The position numbers and the translations under genes were made by a program. The notes under the pieces were generated by a model. The model saw only the letters and a program-made list of their open reading frames with translations. It searched no databases and was not told where the DNA came from. Positions 11,713 through 22,673 of a stretch of 64,000 bases of DNA are shown here, one piece after another. The stretch is from Oopsacas minuta (taxonomy: Eukaryota > Porifera > Hexactinellida > Lyssacinosida > Leucopsacidae): positions 627,854 through 691,853 of the forward strand of contig JAKMXF010000066.1 of the NCBI GenBank assembly GCA_024704765.1. The letters are read 5' to 3'. Numbering within the stretch: position 1 is the stretch's first letter; each line of letters opens with the position of its first letter.

Positions 11713-12065
11713 GTTAAGACGAACAATTGCAAAATTAGAATATTCAATATGTGGATTATTGATTTCTAATATTATGAAACACTCGGTTAATCTCAAAAAT
11801 ATTTCTAACATTTATAAAGTAATCCCTATGCGAATGAATTAATCATATTTATAGAAGTAATCTTTATGATCTAATTTGAATAATACAAAACACAATTAAA
11901 TTCTAGAACTTAATAATTTCCGAATTAACGAAGAGACCTTATATTCTTTGCCAAACAGATGGACGACAAATTAAAGTAATGAAGCCTACTCGTGTAAACC
12001 TATGCGAAACCTTTTGGAAATTAGTCAAACATAAATAGCTGCTTATTCCAGTGTAAACAAAATAT

Positions 12066-13532
12066 TTGTGTACAATAATGGATTTCGACGCTTCTCTATT
12101 GAGGGCTCAAATAACTGGCAATGATACGAAGTTGAAATATTTGCGATCCCGTTTCCGTGAAGTTTCTATTACTACATATCTACTATTCATTCTGTTAGGA
12201 CTAGCGTCTTGGTTCGCAATGAACGGTGTACTCTTGGAGAGCCCTGTTCTATCTGCTTATCTCCCTGAATGCAATCAACTTAAGTCATACGTAGCTGTCA
12301 TAATACAGTTTGCTAATATAGGGCCTGTTACATTCTTGGGTGTAAAAGGGTGCATGCGTTTAGCCGGAAAGCGGACAAACCGTCTGGATACGATAGCAAT
12401 ATACTGTGTGCTGTGTCTTAGCCTTATTTCTTGTATATTAATCACTTTATTCTGGGGGAAGCAGATGAGGTTCTTTGAAAAGAATGTTAGCCTTTCGTTT
12501 TTCTTCCTAACAGCCTGTATAGCACTAGCTAACAACACAAACACTGTATTGCTAGTCCCTTACTTCTCATCTTTCCCTGGGTTCTATCTCAGTGCGCTCT
12601 ACGTAGGGGAAGCATTAAGCGGGTTAATACCAAGCCTATGGGCATCAATACAAGGCATGCCAAGCTCACTAAACTGTTCTTATGCTGGTGATGTAGCAGG
12701 AATTAGCTTCAACCCAGGTATATACTTTATGATGCTAGTATTCTGCAGTTTTCTATCGCTGTTAGGATTTTCTCTACTCCATATACTACCCGCTCCAAGG
12801 AAAGAGAAAAATAAACTTGAAGTTCATAGAATGTCAAACTTGGACTTAGCCAAAGCACAAAGCAGACATTTCACATATCGACCCTCTAAGAAAATGAGAA
12901 AGACAGGATGGTATTTGTTCAATAATTCTAACTCAAATGATTGGCACACGAGTAGTATTGAGAGTTGTGAGAGTAATCACCATCATCTGGAGAGTTTAAA
13001 CGATCAAACCCCAGCCGTTGATAGTCAGAATAATAAACTAATCTGGCTGGCTATATTTATCGTGCTAATTTTCCTAATAAGCGCTTTCTCCAATAGTATT
13101 CTATTCGAATTCTTACCGTATTATACAATGCGGTATAGTACAGCTACATATTACTGGACACTAAACCTATATTTTGTAAGTATGGCTATTTCTTCGTTGT
13201 GTAGCGGAATATTCCATCCTAAACACAGATCACTATACCCCGTGCTAACCAGTGTATACTTAGCTATTGCAATTTGGTTCATTTTCTTATCAGCAAACAG
13301 TCATATTTTGCCGATGAAAAACACACCGTTTGGAGGTTTGCATGTAGTTGTATTGTCTATGATAGCTGGTGGGATTGTAGGTTATTTGAAAGTTGGAGTC
13401 ACGATTAATGCGAGGAGTATGGGAGGGGAATTCTACTTGTTGTTAGTAGGAATTATATTTCAACTTGGCGCACTTGTTGGCAGTTTAATCGCATTTGTTA
13501 CTATTGACTGGTCAGGAGCATTAAGTTTATGA
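12066..13532 (+). CDS. Riboflavin transporter, SLC52 family
   Basis: A plasma-membrane riboflavin uptake carrier of about 488 residues with roughly eleven predicted membrane helices. The N-terminal half is diagnostic for SLC52/RFVT: GLASWFAMNGVLLESPVL, then IIQFANIGPVTFLG, LVPYFSSFPGFYLSALYVGE and a GLIPSLWASIQG stretch. A hydrophilic loop (about residues 245-325) precedes the C-terminal helices. It is a single exon. The real start may be the second Met (12078, MDFDASLL), preceded by AATA, rather than 12066. The stop lies only a few bases from the stop of the convergent BAR-PH gene (13537), so the two 3' UTRs must overlap. Confidence 0.9.
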   Translation: MCTIMDFDASLLRAQITGNDTKLKYLRSRFREVSITTYLLFILLGLASWFAMNGVLLESPVLSAYLPECNQLKSYVAVIIQFANIGPVTFLGVKGCMRLAGKRTNRLDTIAIYCVLCLSLISCILITLFWGKQMRFFEKNVSLSFFFLTACIALANNTNTVLLVPYFSSFPGFYLSALYVGEALSGLIPSLWASIQGMPSSLNCSYAGDVAGISFNPGIYFMMLVFCSFLSLLGFSLLHILPAPRKEKNKLEVHRMSNLDLAKAQSRHFTYRPSKKMRKTGWYLFNNSNSNDWHTSSIESCESNHHHLESLNDQTPAVDSQNNKLIWLAIFIVLIFLISAFSNSILFEFLPYYTMRYSTATYYWTLNLYFVSMAISSLCSGIFHPKHRSLYPVLTSVYLAIAIWFIFLSANSHILPMKNTPFGGLHVVVLSMIAGGIVGYLKVGVTINARSMGGEFYLLLVGIIFQLGALVGSLIAFVTIDWSGALSL

Positions 13533-13536
13533 ATAG

Positions 13537-16500
13537 TTATAAATAATGTTTGTCTCTTTGATTCCCTCTTTTCAGCTTTATTTTCTTTTAACACATGCGA
13601 TTATGAAAAGTATTAAACATATTAATGTATGTAATATAGTACTTACTCCTTTATGTTTCTTTACTGATCTCCACTTCAAATTCTGATTATTGTGAATTGT
13701 GTATTTTATTGCTTCCTAAAGGAAATAAGGTAAAGACAAACAAACACATAAATATATTTATGATATATTTCTTACTTCTAATCCATCTATCCACTGTTTG
13801 TACTCATTTGGTGTGAAAGCTTGTAACGTGACCTCTAATTCAGGTGACACAACCTAGTGTATGCAATAAGAATGTTCCCTATGCAGTGGAGTTCACATAT
13901 TAGCAAGTAGTATCTTGCACGAATTTCCCTTGCTAATACACTATACATAACTTATAAATCATTGAAGTTACCTTGAAGCAATGTATTCTATCTATATCCT
14001 CAGCTTTCTTAATGGTAGATAGCATGAGGTTTTGTAGAGGGAATAATCCTACTCCGTTCATCTCTCCAGCTCTAAGCCAGCCCTCATCTTTGTCAATAAC
14101 ACAATACTACAAATACACAACAATAATATAAATAAAAGTACTATGTTATGTCATATTCATATATTACTACACTCACCACTAACGGCCATTTTGGCGTTCT
14201 TAGAGCAAAGTTTCCTTTCGGTTTCTGTCTTAGATACCCAGTCTTGAGATAGGAATGTAGTGGGTTTAATCGCTTCGTGTAGTCTTCTGTGTAATTGAAG
14301 TCTCCATCGATAGATGGTAGCTTGTTAAGTGCTGCCGGTGTAACGTTATACGGGCTTGTTATCTCAAGAGGAGGAGTGATTTGATCTTAAAACGAAAGAA
14401 GAGAAATTTTGAAAATACAAATTTGGAAATTGAAATTGAAAAGAATTGAAAGCACTTAATCATTACTCAATAATTCCCCCTCTTACCTCCAGAATTTAAT
14501 CTGACAGTATGACCGATTGTAATTTCTTTACTTGGAGAAAATTGATCACTTTCATCTGTAGAATCTAATCGAGTGACGCCAGTGAGAGATTGTGTCCCAT
14601 CGCCCTCCGTATCAAACTCATCAAGTAGTAAGTGCTTATTAGTTATAAATGGAGTGTCAAGAGAGTTTGCTGATGTTTTATGAGCAAATTCTCCTGGCTT
14701 TGTTAGATAAGTAGAAATACGCTTGTTTATTCTATGCACAAACCGTTTACGTAGCCCTCTATTCGGGAGTGTCACAGATTCTTCGAATGGGAGAGCTGAA
14801 TTGGAATGAGATACGGGGATGTGAGGCTTGAAAGAAGAATCCTGCTTTGCTACAGTTGTACTAGTTCTATTCCTCATTTTAGAGCCAAACATTTTATGAA
14901 TTTTTTCTTCTCTCGGAGTTGAGCTTGTGGTCAATCTTGTTAGTTTATGTATATCATCAGAAGAGGGAGATTTAAGGGTTAAATCTAAATCAGGAGGAGG
15001 GGTCCTTGGTTGTTTCCCAGTGCTTCCTAATCGTGATAATCTTATGCCAATCACCTATAGAGAATTTGTAGAATAATGCAAACTATTTTTGAGCTAGTTA
15101 ACAATATTGTACGAGTAATTTCATGCTTTAATTTGGAGAATGACCACGTTCCTTGCTGACACAAGTGTAACTAGGATTGCAAATTTTCTTTCATCTAAAC
15201 ACCGGTCCCAGGGGCCAACGGGGCATTTGCTCTGGGTTTGAAAATCATGGCCCTGGCCTGGCTCGGGTATGCCAAATCCTGGATCCGCCCCTGGGTTTAA
15301 CAAGATAATAATGCCATTTGCAACAATAGAGCTAAGTATGTTTGTCGTTAGATGTATAATAAAGTTAACTTACTGGTGATCCATCATCAGAGCCAGGAAC
15401 TGATGAAGCTATTAAGAAACAAGCAACAAAGACAATTATATATAACACGAAAATCACATGCATTTAATCGGTAAATTACTTTCAATTCTTTTCAATACAG
15501 ATTCATTTATTTTATAAGGACTTACACATATCAAATTTGTTTAGTTTTACTGGCATTTGCAAGTTTACACTCAGTTTCTTTATACTCTCTGAATCATAGT
15601 TAAATTTATTAGTTACTTCTTCCCTCAACAGGCGGTGAAACTTCTCATCTGCTTCTATTTCTTTCTAAGAAGAAATGAAGGAATAATTTTGGATTTGGCC
15701 TTCGAATTAAGAGCATAACTCACTTTGCAATATATTTTAGCTTTCCTTATTTGACCATCAATTTCTCCAATAGCTGTTTCAGAATTCTTATATACCTGAT
15801 TCAACAGAAATTCAATTACTAATTATATTTTCTATAAATTAGAAATGTATAGCTTACATTAGAAGCATGTGTGTAGTATGTAAAATGAATTAGCGAATCT
15901 TGAACGACATTTTTAGCAAATTCAATCTAGAAATAGTAAACAATGAATAGGAAAACAACAACAAACTAAGAATATCACTCACTATTCCGGTAGAGTATAC
16001 TTCCCTAAGACTGAATACACATTTGAGGATTAGAATATAGTAGTTCCGTCTGCTGGACATTGCTGATTCTCCATATTCGAGAAGATTCTTATCCTAGATA
16101 GAGAATTATTGAAATAATCTGTAGCAACAGTAGAACTCGGATAATACGCTCAGTGGAACCCGCGTATCCTAGTACCAATCATTGTTGTCTTATCCGAGTT
16201 CTACCGTATTTCGTTAACACTGCCTGTAAGAATAACTTACATGCACTGGTACATTCCCGAATTTGTCTAGAGCATTAAAATATGTTTCTTGTGTTCTCTT
16301 TAACTGTGTATCCAGAATCTAAAATATTAACAGATTGTCTAATAGGTCAAATAATAACTTCGCTATAAACTATCTTACTTCAATCTTCATTCTCTCATCA
16401 TCTATTATCTTTAGATTATTACACGTTAGATCTAACATTTGATCAACTCGTACTTTTAAGTATCTCTGTATCTCTTCCATTTGATCACAAATCTACAATG

Positions 16501-17480
16501 TTAAATAGCTCGGTAAAATAACTAGCAAAAGTATTGAGTAATTACGATCTTTGTAATTCAACATCAAAAGTTTTTAACAGTCAACTCCCATTATATCGAA
16601 CACGGATACATCGAATACCCGCGCTTATACCGAAGTCTGAAATTGTACAAATATTGTCCTAAACTGCCAAACCATCAAAGTAACAGAAACTCATAGAACC
16701 GTCATATCGAGTTTATTGTTGCGATCCCTTGAGCTCCGATATAATGGGAGTTGACTGGAAAACACTTACAGTATTAATAACATCGGAGTAAGGTGAGAAT
16801 GAATCATCTTTCCTAAGAAACTCAGACGAGCAATCTAACTGTTGTATCATTTTCTCCCATGCTTTATGTAGATTGTTAGTAGCATCACATACTGATTTGT
16901 AAGCATCAGCTACTCCGTTGAAGATCTCGAATCCCTGTAAATATAAGGAAATGGTTAGTTATCCTCACAGAATAATTGAAAATTTGTTAGCTTAATTATC
17001 CTCATATTTCTATTCTAGGGAAACAGGCAGGAAGTGGTGAATTTCATTTGATCTATCTCTGCCTCAGGAATTTGGGTATTTAGGATTAATACATCTAACT
17101 CAGTTGCTCACAACCTTGGCTCAATGGACAGCTTGAAGGTCCACGGACGACAGCAGGGGGTACAGAGGATCTCAACATTTGTATTGCAGTCTATGGGAGG
17201 GGGTCTCAGATCGTGTTAAAAATTGGCATATGGGTGAAAAAAGTTGGGAACCGCTTCCCTAACCGATTGTCAAAATTACCAAATCTTATACACATACGTA
17301 TACTCCATCAAAACTCGTGTGAATTGTATATCAAATTTGTAATACCTCTTTAACTTTTTTCGACCAAACACCGAGTTTATGATAGAACTTAGGACTATCA
17401 TCAAGTTGGAAATCCAATAAAGGTATCTGCTCAGCAAAACATTCTGTCAGAGGAGAATTTTTAGTGTTAAAATTAGCCAT
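13537..17480 (-). CDS. BAR-PH domain protein, 15 exons
   Basis: Exons 5' to 3': 17346-17480, 16770-16934, 16379-16492, 16241-16318, 15983-16093, 15858-15926, 15724-15795, 15526-15664, 15374-15408, 14487-15054, 14177-14385, 13972-14106, 13776-13853, 13647-13715, 13537-13584 (last acceptor weak). All phases agree and give about 675 residues. Residues 1-300 form a helical BAR-like module (LLDFQLDDSPKFYHKLGV at the start, SRRNYYILILKCVFSLREV in the middle). A Ser/Thr-rich linker of about 190 residues sits in one large exon. A PH domain follows: KTGYLRQKPKGNF, then KMNG-like AGEMNGVGLFPL, RIHCFKVVSP and LQAFTPNEYKQWIDGLE. The BAR-PH order is shared by APPL, ACAP and GRAF/oligophrenin proteins, but no ArfGAP, RhoGAP or PTB follows. 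It probably binds curved, phosphoinositide-rich membrane. Confidence 0.85.
13885..13945. mobile_element. Short inverted repeat, 'TTAGCAAG' family (copy 1)
   Basis: GTGGAGTTCACATATTAGCAAG on one side and CCTTGCTAATA on the other form an inverted repeat. It shares its termini with the copy at 19318-19386 and lies in an intron of the BAR-PH gene. Confidence 0.55.
15190..15300. mobile_element. GC-rich short transposon remnant ending CAGGGGCGGATCCAGG
   Basis: A sharply GC-richer island inside the BAR-PH intron 15055-15373. Its right end, read on the minus strand, is CCAGGGGCGGATCCAGGATT, a terminus I recognise from non-autonomous elements in many invertebrates. The left end is less clear. Confidence 0.5.
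16128..16205. mobile_element. Pogo-like short element, GGAACC family
   Basis: CAGTAGAACTCGGATAA at the left is the inverted complement of TTATCCGAGTTCTACCG at the right. About 78 bp, in an intron of the BAR-PH gene. Confidence 0.6.
16578..16756. mobile_element. Pogo-like MITE, CAGTCAACTCC family (intact copy)
   Basis: About 179 bp with inverted ends CAGTCAACTCCCATTATATC and its complement GATATAATGGGAGTTGACTG. It contains the family core with CCCTTGAGCTCC. Located in a BAR-PH intron. CAGT-started termini of this type are typical of pogo/Tigger elements. Confidence 0.75.
17101..17255. mobile_element. hAT-like short element, 'GTCCACGGACGACAGC' family
   Basis: Carries the family core GTCCACGGACGACAGCAGGG and ends with TTGGGAACCGCT. 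Related copies lie near 37.4, 38.3, 46.4 and 53.1 kb. In a BAR-PH intron. Confidence 0.65.
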
Positions 17481-18178
17481 CAATAGTCAACAACAACAAA
17501 TAATTTCTAATGAATTTTAGGATCAATATTTCTATTAGATTTATACAAGTTTATTATTAGGCAACAGTCCTACTCAATTTAACCTAATTGTAATCGATAC
17601 ATCTAGTCTAGGCCTAGAGATTCTAGTTATCATTTTGAAATATTAGTAGATCAATTCTTTCCATTGAAAGCAAGTTGTTAGGAACCTTATTTGGTGCTAT
17701 AATTCAAATGTAAGACATTTATGTGAGAATAGCAACTTCTTTAAGTCAAATATTGAGCAATTCTTTAGCTATTGTAGTTTCTGTATTGTTATTACTCAAT
17801 ATATGTTAGAGCAATTTTAAGCAATTATACGACCTTTAAAATATGTCAATCCTGGTTTCGATCCTATTAATGTCCTTAAGGAATTTCTATGTTCTAAAGT
17901 CTCTTCTTGTCTAATTATACTTAAATCACATAAATATCAAGTTTATTAAATGTTACAATAGAGTCAACTCCTGCTTATATTGAATCTCAATTGTCCGGGA
18001 TAATTACTTCAATATAAGCAGGTATTTCCATGTATATGTATTCAATATAACTGGAGTTGACTGGATTTCTAAATGAAACTATTAAACTGCAATTTCTTCA
18101 TTTCTAATTCTATTATCCAATAATACAAGTAAATTGAGTGTTTGCCCATGCAATACAATTATCAAATAGTATTGTAGA
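17481..18178. other. Intergenic between BAR-PH start and EIF2B2 stop
   Basis: AT-rich spacer. The only structured part is the inverted-repeat element at 17960-18063; the rest shows nothing recognisable. Confidence 0.5.
17960..18063. mobile_element. Pogo-like MITE, AGTCAACTCC family
   Basis: AGTCAACTCCTGCTTATATTGAA at the left and TTCAATATAACTGGAGTTGACT at the right are inverted copies. Length about 104 bp. Confidence 0.75.
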
Positions 18179-19252
18179 CTATAGCAAATAATCTTCCTGA
18201 TGATATAACTCAGTCAAATATCTGTAAACATAAAAAGGAGCAATACCTTCCTTCTGATTAATATACAGCTGTACTAGATCAGGAGGGACATAGTCAAACA
18301 CAGGATTATATACTTGTACACCGTTCATACGAGCATGCTGACCCTCACTCATAATATCCATTGGACTAACACATTTATTGAATGAATCATGGTTATAGTA
18401 GCAAGGATAATCTGGCGATAGTTTATGCAATGCAGCACATACTATTACTGGTACTGAATGGAATTTGGCAGCCATTGCAAGAGTATGTGCGCCATTTAAT
18501 GCTTTCAATCCTCCGTCAGCAAGTACTGTATGTGTGCCTATTATAACTTTATTGACACGAGACATCATAGCGAATATTGCACTGTCAGTCATCAGTGTAG
18601 TCTCAATATTAGCTTCAGCTAGCTTAGCAGCCATTTCTTGCCCTTGGTATGTAGGAGCACATTCCGCAACCATCACTTGAAAATGTCTCTTTTTGGAAGC
18701 TTTCATCAGAAATGCCAAAACAGTTTTGGAGTAACCTAGTGTCATAATAATTTCCCCCGCGTGAATATGCTCAAATGCTTGTTGTGCTATATTAGCAGTA
18801 GAGTCATTAATCTCATCGATAAGATCTTGTATTTGATTTATAATTATGCCAGCTGGTATACCCATTTTATACTCTTCAACTACTTCCGGTTGACTTAAGC
18901 TGTGAAGAGAGAAAGTCTCCATTTCATCTGGTTTAGTTCCTTTTTGTATTGTTTGATATTCTTCCTTCATTAACTTTAAAATACGTCTAATTACGTTAGC
19001 AGTATGTGTTTCGGATGGTTGAGCTTCTAGCAACACACGGCCAAGTGTACGGAGCTTATCGAGTAGGTCTTTCGTCGATTCCCATTTAGTTTTCTTCCCT
19101 ACAAGTTCTCGAACAAGCTTCAATGTATCTAGAGCTACAACCTGCGAGCTCTTGAAACGATCTTTGTATTTTAGTTTTTGAATTAGATCTTGTAATCCGT
19201 CAGATATATTCTCCAAACATGAAGGCACTATTGTATTACTCTCAGCACACAT
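18179..19252 (-). CDS. EIF2B2: Translation initiation factor eIF2B subunit beta
   Basis: This is the regulatory beta subunit of eIF2B, the guanine nucleotide exchange factor for eIF2 in the cytosol. The single 357-residue ORF spans the full family length. Diagnostic blocks include AAQPSET-like EAQPSETHTANVIRRILK, NIAQQAFEHIHAGEIIMTLG, VMVAECAPTYQGQEMA, SAIFAMMSRVNKVIIGTHTV and NPVFDYVPPDLVQLYI near the end. The beta subunit is favoured over alpha and delta by the AQPSET segment and the PVFDYVPP block. No intron is present. CFAP36 lies upstream on the same strand. Confidence 0.96.
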   Translation of the reverse strand: MCAESNTIVPSCLENISDGLQDLIQKLKYKDRFKSSQVVALDTLKLVRELVGKKTKWESTKDLLDKLRTLGRVLLEAQPSETHTANVIRRILKLMKEEYQTIQKGTKPDEMETFSLHSLSQPEVVEEYKMGIPAGIIINQIQDLIDEINDSTANIAQQAFEHIHAGEIIMTLGYSKTVLAFLMKASKKRHFQVMVAECAPTYQGQEMAAKLAEANIETTLMTDSAIFAMMSRVNKVIIGTHTVLADGGLKALNGAHTLAMAAKFHSVPVIVCAALHKLSPDYPCYYNHDSFNKCVSPMDIMSEGQHARMNGVQVYNPVFDYVPPDLVQLYINQKEGIAPFYVYRYLTELYHQEDYLL

Positions 19253-19317
19253 TTACTCTGAAAATAAAGTCAATACAGAAATCATGGAGAAATACACATA
19301 TATTGAGTGTATAGGGG

Positions 19318-19386
19318 TGTTCGCCTAATAGCAAGTTGGCGTATTAGCAAGGGAAAATACGACTTGCTAATAGGTGAACTCCACAG
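19318..19386. mobile_element. Short inverted repeat, 'TTAGCAAG' family (copy 2)
   Basis: Near-palindromic block with CCTAATAGCAAGTTGGCGTATTAGC on the left and CTTGCTAATAGGTGAACTCCAC on the right. It shares ends with 13885-13945. Confidence 0.6.
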
Positions 19387-19521
19387 TTGTATCAAATTCG
19401 AAACGATAATATTAACAAATAAAATTATAGGTTATTCTAACATGTAAAAATAGTTAAGTGAAGCGTTATTAACTGGTACAAGTAAGGATGCTAGAGATTA
19501 GTCTTTTATTAGAAATAAATA

Positions 19522-22206
19522 TTATCTGTGTTTATCAATAACTTCCTTCTTAAGTTTAGCAGATAAAGCTCTTCTAAATCTCTTTGCATCTTCTGCCATC
19601 GCTCTATTTTTCTCGTCTTCTTGGAGGGTAGAGGTAGAGCTGTCTGAAACAAGAGGAATATTTTGAGGAGAAGCAATTTGTTCTGGTTGCTGATCTTTGT
19701 CCGGTTTTCTTTTATTTCTTAAGAGATCACGTTGTCTTTTGAAATGATCTTCTCTGAGAGCTAGATCTTCTTTCGAAGGTTCAGACTAAGAAAATATGAT
19801 TTATACTATATCAGTTATCCTTTTTGCAATGATTCAAAGTTATTAAATATTTTAACGTAAATTTTGTGTAAGTTACGAACTAAAATTATACAGAAAGATG
19901 TCAATTAATACTTCTCCAATATTTTCATATCCAATTATCCCTAGTCAATATTAAATCAGTTACAAAACAACGGTTACTACGAATGGACAAAGGTATGTAC
20001 AAATGGCCCTTATAAAGGTGGATTATGTGGCGTAGCACCGTGATTGTTACCCTCTTAACCTGTTTCCCATATCATGATTGTACCTTTCCTATAGGAGCAA
20101 TTTTCTTAGAAGATTTCCATATACTCTGCTGATCTCTAGCATACTCCACCCATTGTGAAGTTAAGCTATCGGCTGCTTCTACTGGAGATTGTACACGATT
20201 ATCTTCTGCTGTAATGTCTGATAATAGCTCTTTCTCTTCATTGAGCATATCAATGTGCTTCTCTGGAAAATGATCAGTATATTGTTGTTGTTGTTGTTGT
20301 GTTGAATGTATTTTGGGTAAAACTTGACTTGTGAGTTTTTCTGTAGAGATAGGAGGGATGCTTTTATCAGGAACCTTTGTTTGATTTTCAGTTTCTATGA
20401 AGAAATCAAAATCTTCTGAGATATTTTTAACAGATTCAACTTTTTCTTGTTGATAAGAAATTTCTTCATTAGGAGCTGTTGGGGCAAAAGGTTCGATTTC
20501 TGACTGATCCAAAGTTGGATATAGCTTATTCTGTTGTATTGGCTTATCTATGAAAAAACCAACCATCTTAAAATATAAAAAGTATGAAAACTCAATTTAG
20601 AAAATTTCATCCAGGTGCATGACTACTTCAAGTTAAAATATTACCTGTATGTTCGAAGAGATTTAACTGATCAATCTGTAATCTACTATCTTCCAGTTCA
20701 ACACCTATATTACACTTGATAGCTTCCTGTTGTTCCCTCACTTCATTATCAAATTGCTGTGGATCAGTTGATAATTGTGTTACAAATGTCTCTACAGCTT
20801 CAAAGCTAATCAGCTGTTTAGGTCTTATCGTGTCTTCTATAAAGTAATTAGAGTTAGAAAAATGTCTATATTTTTGTTCAATCATTAATTTTCGGCTTAC
20901 GATTAGTTCGTGTCTGCAGCAAGCGCCCCTCAGGCATCTGCTTAGATATCTTTAAACTCTCTGATATGTCAGACATTTTACCTTTCACTAGAGAGTTTGA
21001 GAGATATCGTTTAGATATTAGAAACGGTCTATATTTTATCACAATCTACACACATATTTCAAGTTTATAGCTCTTACCAGTTCCTCAATCAATTCGAAAA
21101 ATAAGGTTCAAATAATTCTATTAACATACTCACCTTGATATTCCTCTTGTTCAGGATAAGGAGGCGGTGGCGTGTCTATATTCCTGATATCAGAAGGATT
21201 AGAGCTCATAGCTTGTTGTTGTTGACGTGAGGAAGGAGTTAACATTCCATAACGCTCAAGAATGTCCATAGCACTGTTATTCAGCTCTATATTTTTCTGA
21301 ACCATGGTGTCCTTGAATTTCAAGAAGTTATCCACAGCTTCTATGTGCTTAAACGCATTCTATAACAAATTTGATTGATATATATCACTGGTGATAATCA
21401 ATAATTGTATCCCAGATATAATAGTATAATATATATAATTATCTCCTCTACGTTTCAATTGCAGATGTATTCATGTATGTATTTGAAGGGTTATATATTA
21501 CTAAAAAGAAATGTACTATGGATTGACTATGGATACTATTGGATAGGAAAATAACTTACTTTGAGAGCCAGCTTATTGACACCTTGATGTTCGTTAATAT
21601 CTAAAGATAGCGCAGATGCGAAATCATTTGGATGTATTCCTGTATCATTCATAAATTTTCCAAGTTGAGAGTCAATCTAAATATTATATACATTTACAGA
21701 CACATGCTTTACATATGTAAAGTATTGCAATAGTTATATACACGTAAATACGTATGGAAAATGAACATTATAATATGATACAGAAAAACCGAATATTTTA
21801 GAGTCCTTGCACGGAAAATTGTCAAAATATCAGTTTTTATTGTAGTAAATAGCTCACAAGTTTCCCGTAATCCTGGTGCACTTCTGTATAAGAGAATTTA
21901 TTCTCTTCGCTTGAATCAAACACTAAAATGCATAAATATCGGACATTAAATGAATAATAATATACACAATATAGTGAATGCTGGTTATAAGAACCTGTAT
22001 TGCTACTCTCAAGGGTTCTCATGACCAGTATCTCAAGGGTTCTTTATAACCAGCACTCTACTGTACTGTATTCAGTCATTACCTAAGCATCGATCCTCAA
22101 TGAATTGCAAGATAGGTTCAGAGAAGAGAGAAGAGCAAATATATTGAATTACACTATCAATTACCCAATCCTGAAGTTTGCTTTCTTTTGGCTTAAAAAT
22201 ATTCAT
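19522..22206 (-). CDS. CFAP36: CFAP36 (CCDC104) homologue, eight exons
   Basis: A ciliary BART-like-domain protein that binds ARL3 in its characterised relatives. Exons: 22083-22206, 21858-21922, 21560-21676, 21134-21359, 20901-20987, 20645-20836, 20084-20547, 19522-19785. All phases match. The N-terminal domain has WVIDSVIQYICS, ILQFIEDRCLVFDSSEENK and FSYTEVHQDYGKLV, then DTMVQKNIELNNSAMDILE; the C-terminus has DLALREDHFKRQRDLLRNKR and KLKKEVIDKH, matching both ends of vertebrate CFAP36. The linker is acidic, with a run of six Gln at about 20285-20305 and PPPPYP near 21170. The exon beginning at 20547 uses a pyrimidine-rich acceptor inside an apparent Met-started ORF, which was needed for the frame to join. 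Confidence 0.93.
21974..22070. mobile_element. Inverted-repeat element, 'GGTTATAAGAAC' family
   Basis: Left GAATGCTGGTTATAAGAACC, right GTTCTTTATAACCAGCACTC. In the first CFAP36 intron. Confidence 0.65.
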
Positions 22207-22673
22207 CTAGAATTACAAACAAAAACAACTTACTGATTAGGCACATTTTTGTGACAATCATAGGGTCAATCATAGAACCAGACAATTTGGAATTATCTCA
22301 TTTATTATTAGCTATTTTACTAATAATCAGTTTAACTCCCATAATTCGACATAAACTCTAACCTCAGGAATATTAGGGAATTACAATAAATATACCTACC
22401 ATAATTAGGGGCATTATACTTACAATAAATACGGAGTATTTATTTTAGAAATATTTTGAAAATGTGACTGACGCGTTGCTAATTAATATTTAAATATATA
22501 CTAATACTTAATAGGATAAATAATATGAATAATCTTCAATTTACAACATATAAACATATCTGTTTACAAGATTTCTAAAATTCAAACGAATAAACAAAAA
22601 TAAAAGCTTTTAACCAAATTTGAAATGAAGAGTCATAGAATTGTAATTCATAATTTGTCGAAGTCAACTGATC
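22207..22673. other. Intergenic, nothing recognised
   Basis: Very AT-rich spacer between the CFAP36 start and the 3' end of the deoxynucleoside kinase gene. No repeat or exon recognised. Confidence 0.45.

Larger units (their letters stand above)
10545..12065. other. Intergenic between CFAP65 and SLC52, with inverted-repeat elements
   Basis: This is the divergent spacer between CFAP65 (minus) and the riboflavin transporter (plus). It holds a 355-bp hAT-like element (11358-11712) inserted beside one end of another element (near 11317-11350). Otherwise it is AT-rich with no recognised gene. Confidence 0.6.

Noticed and set aside
20628-20885. Stand-alone 85-codon ORF starting MIEQKYRHF
   Set aside because: The frame joins as CFAP36 exon 20645-20836; the first codons of the ORF are intron.
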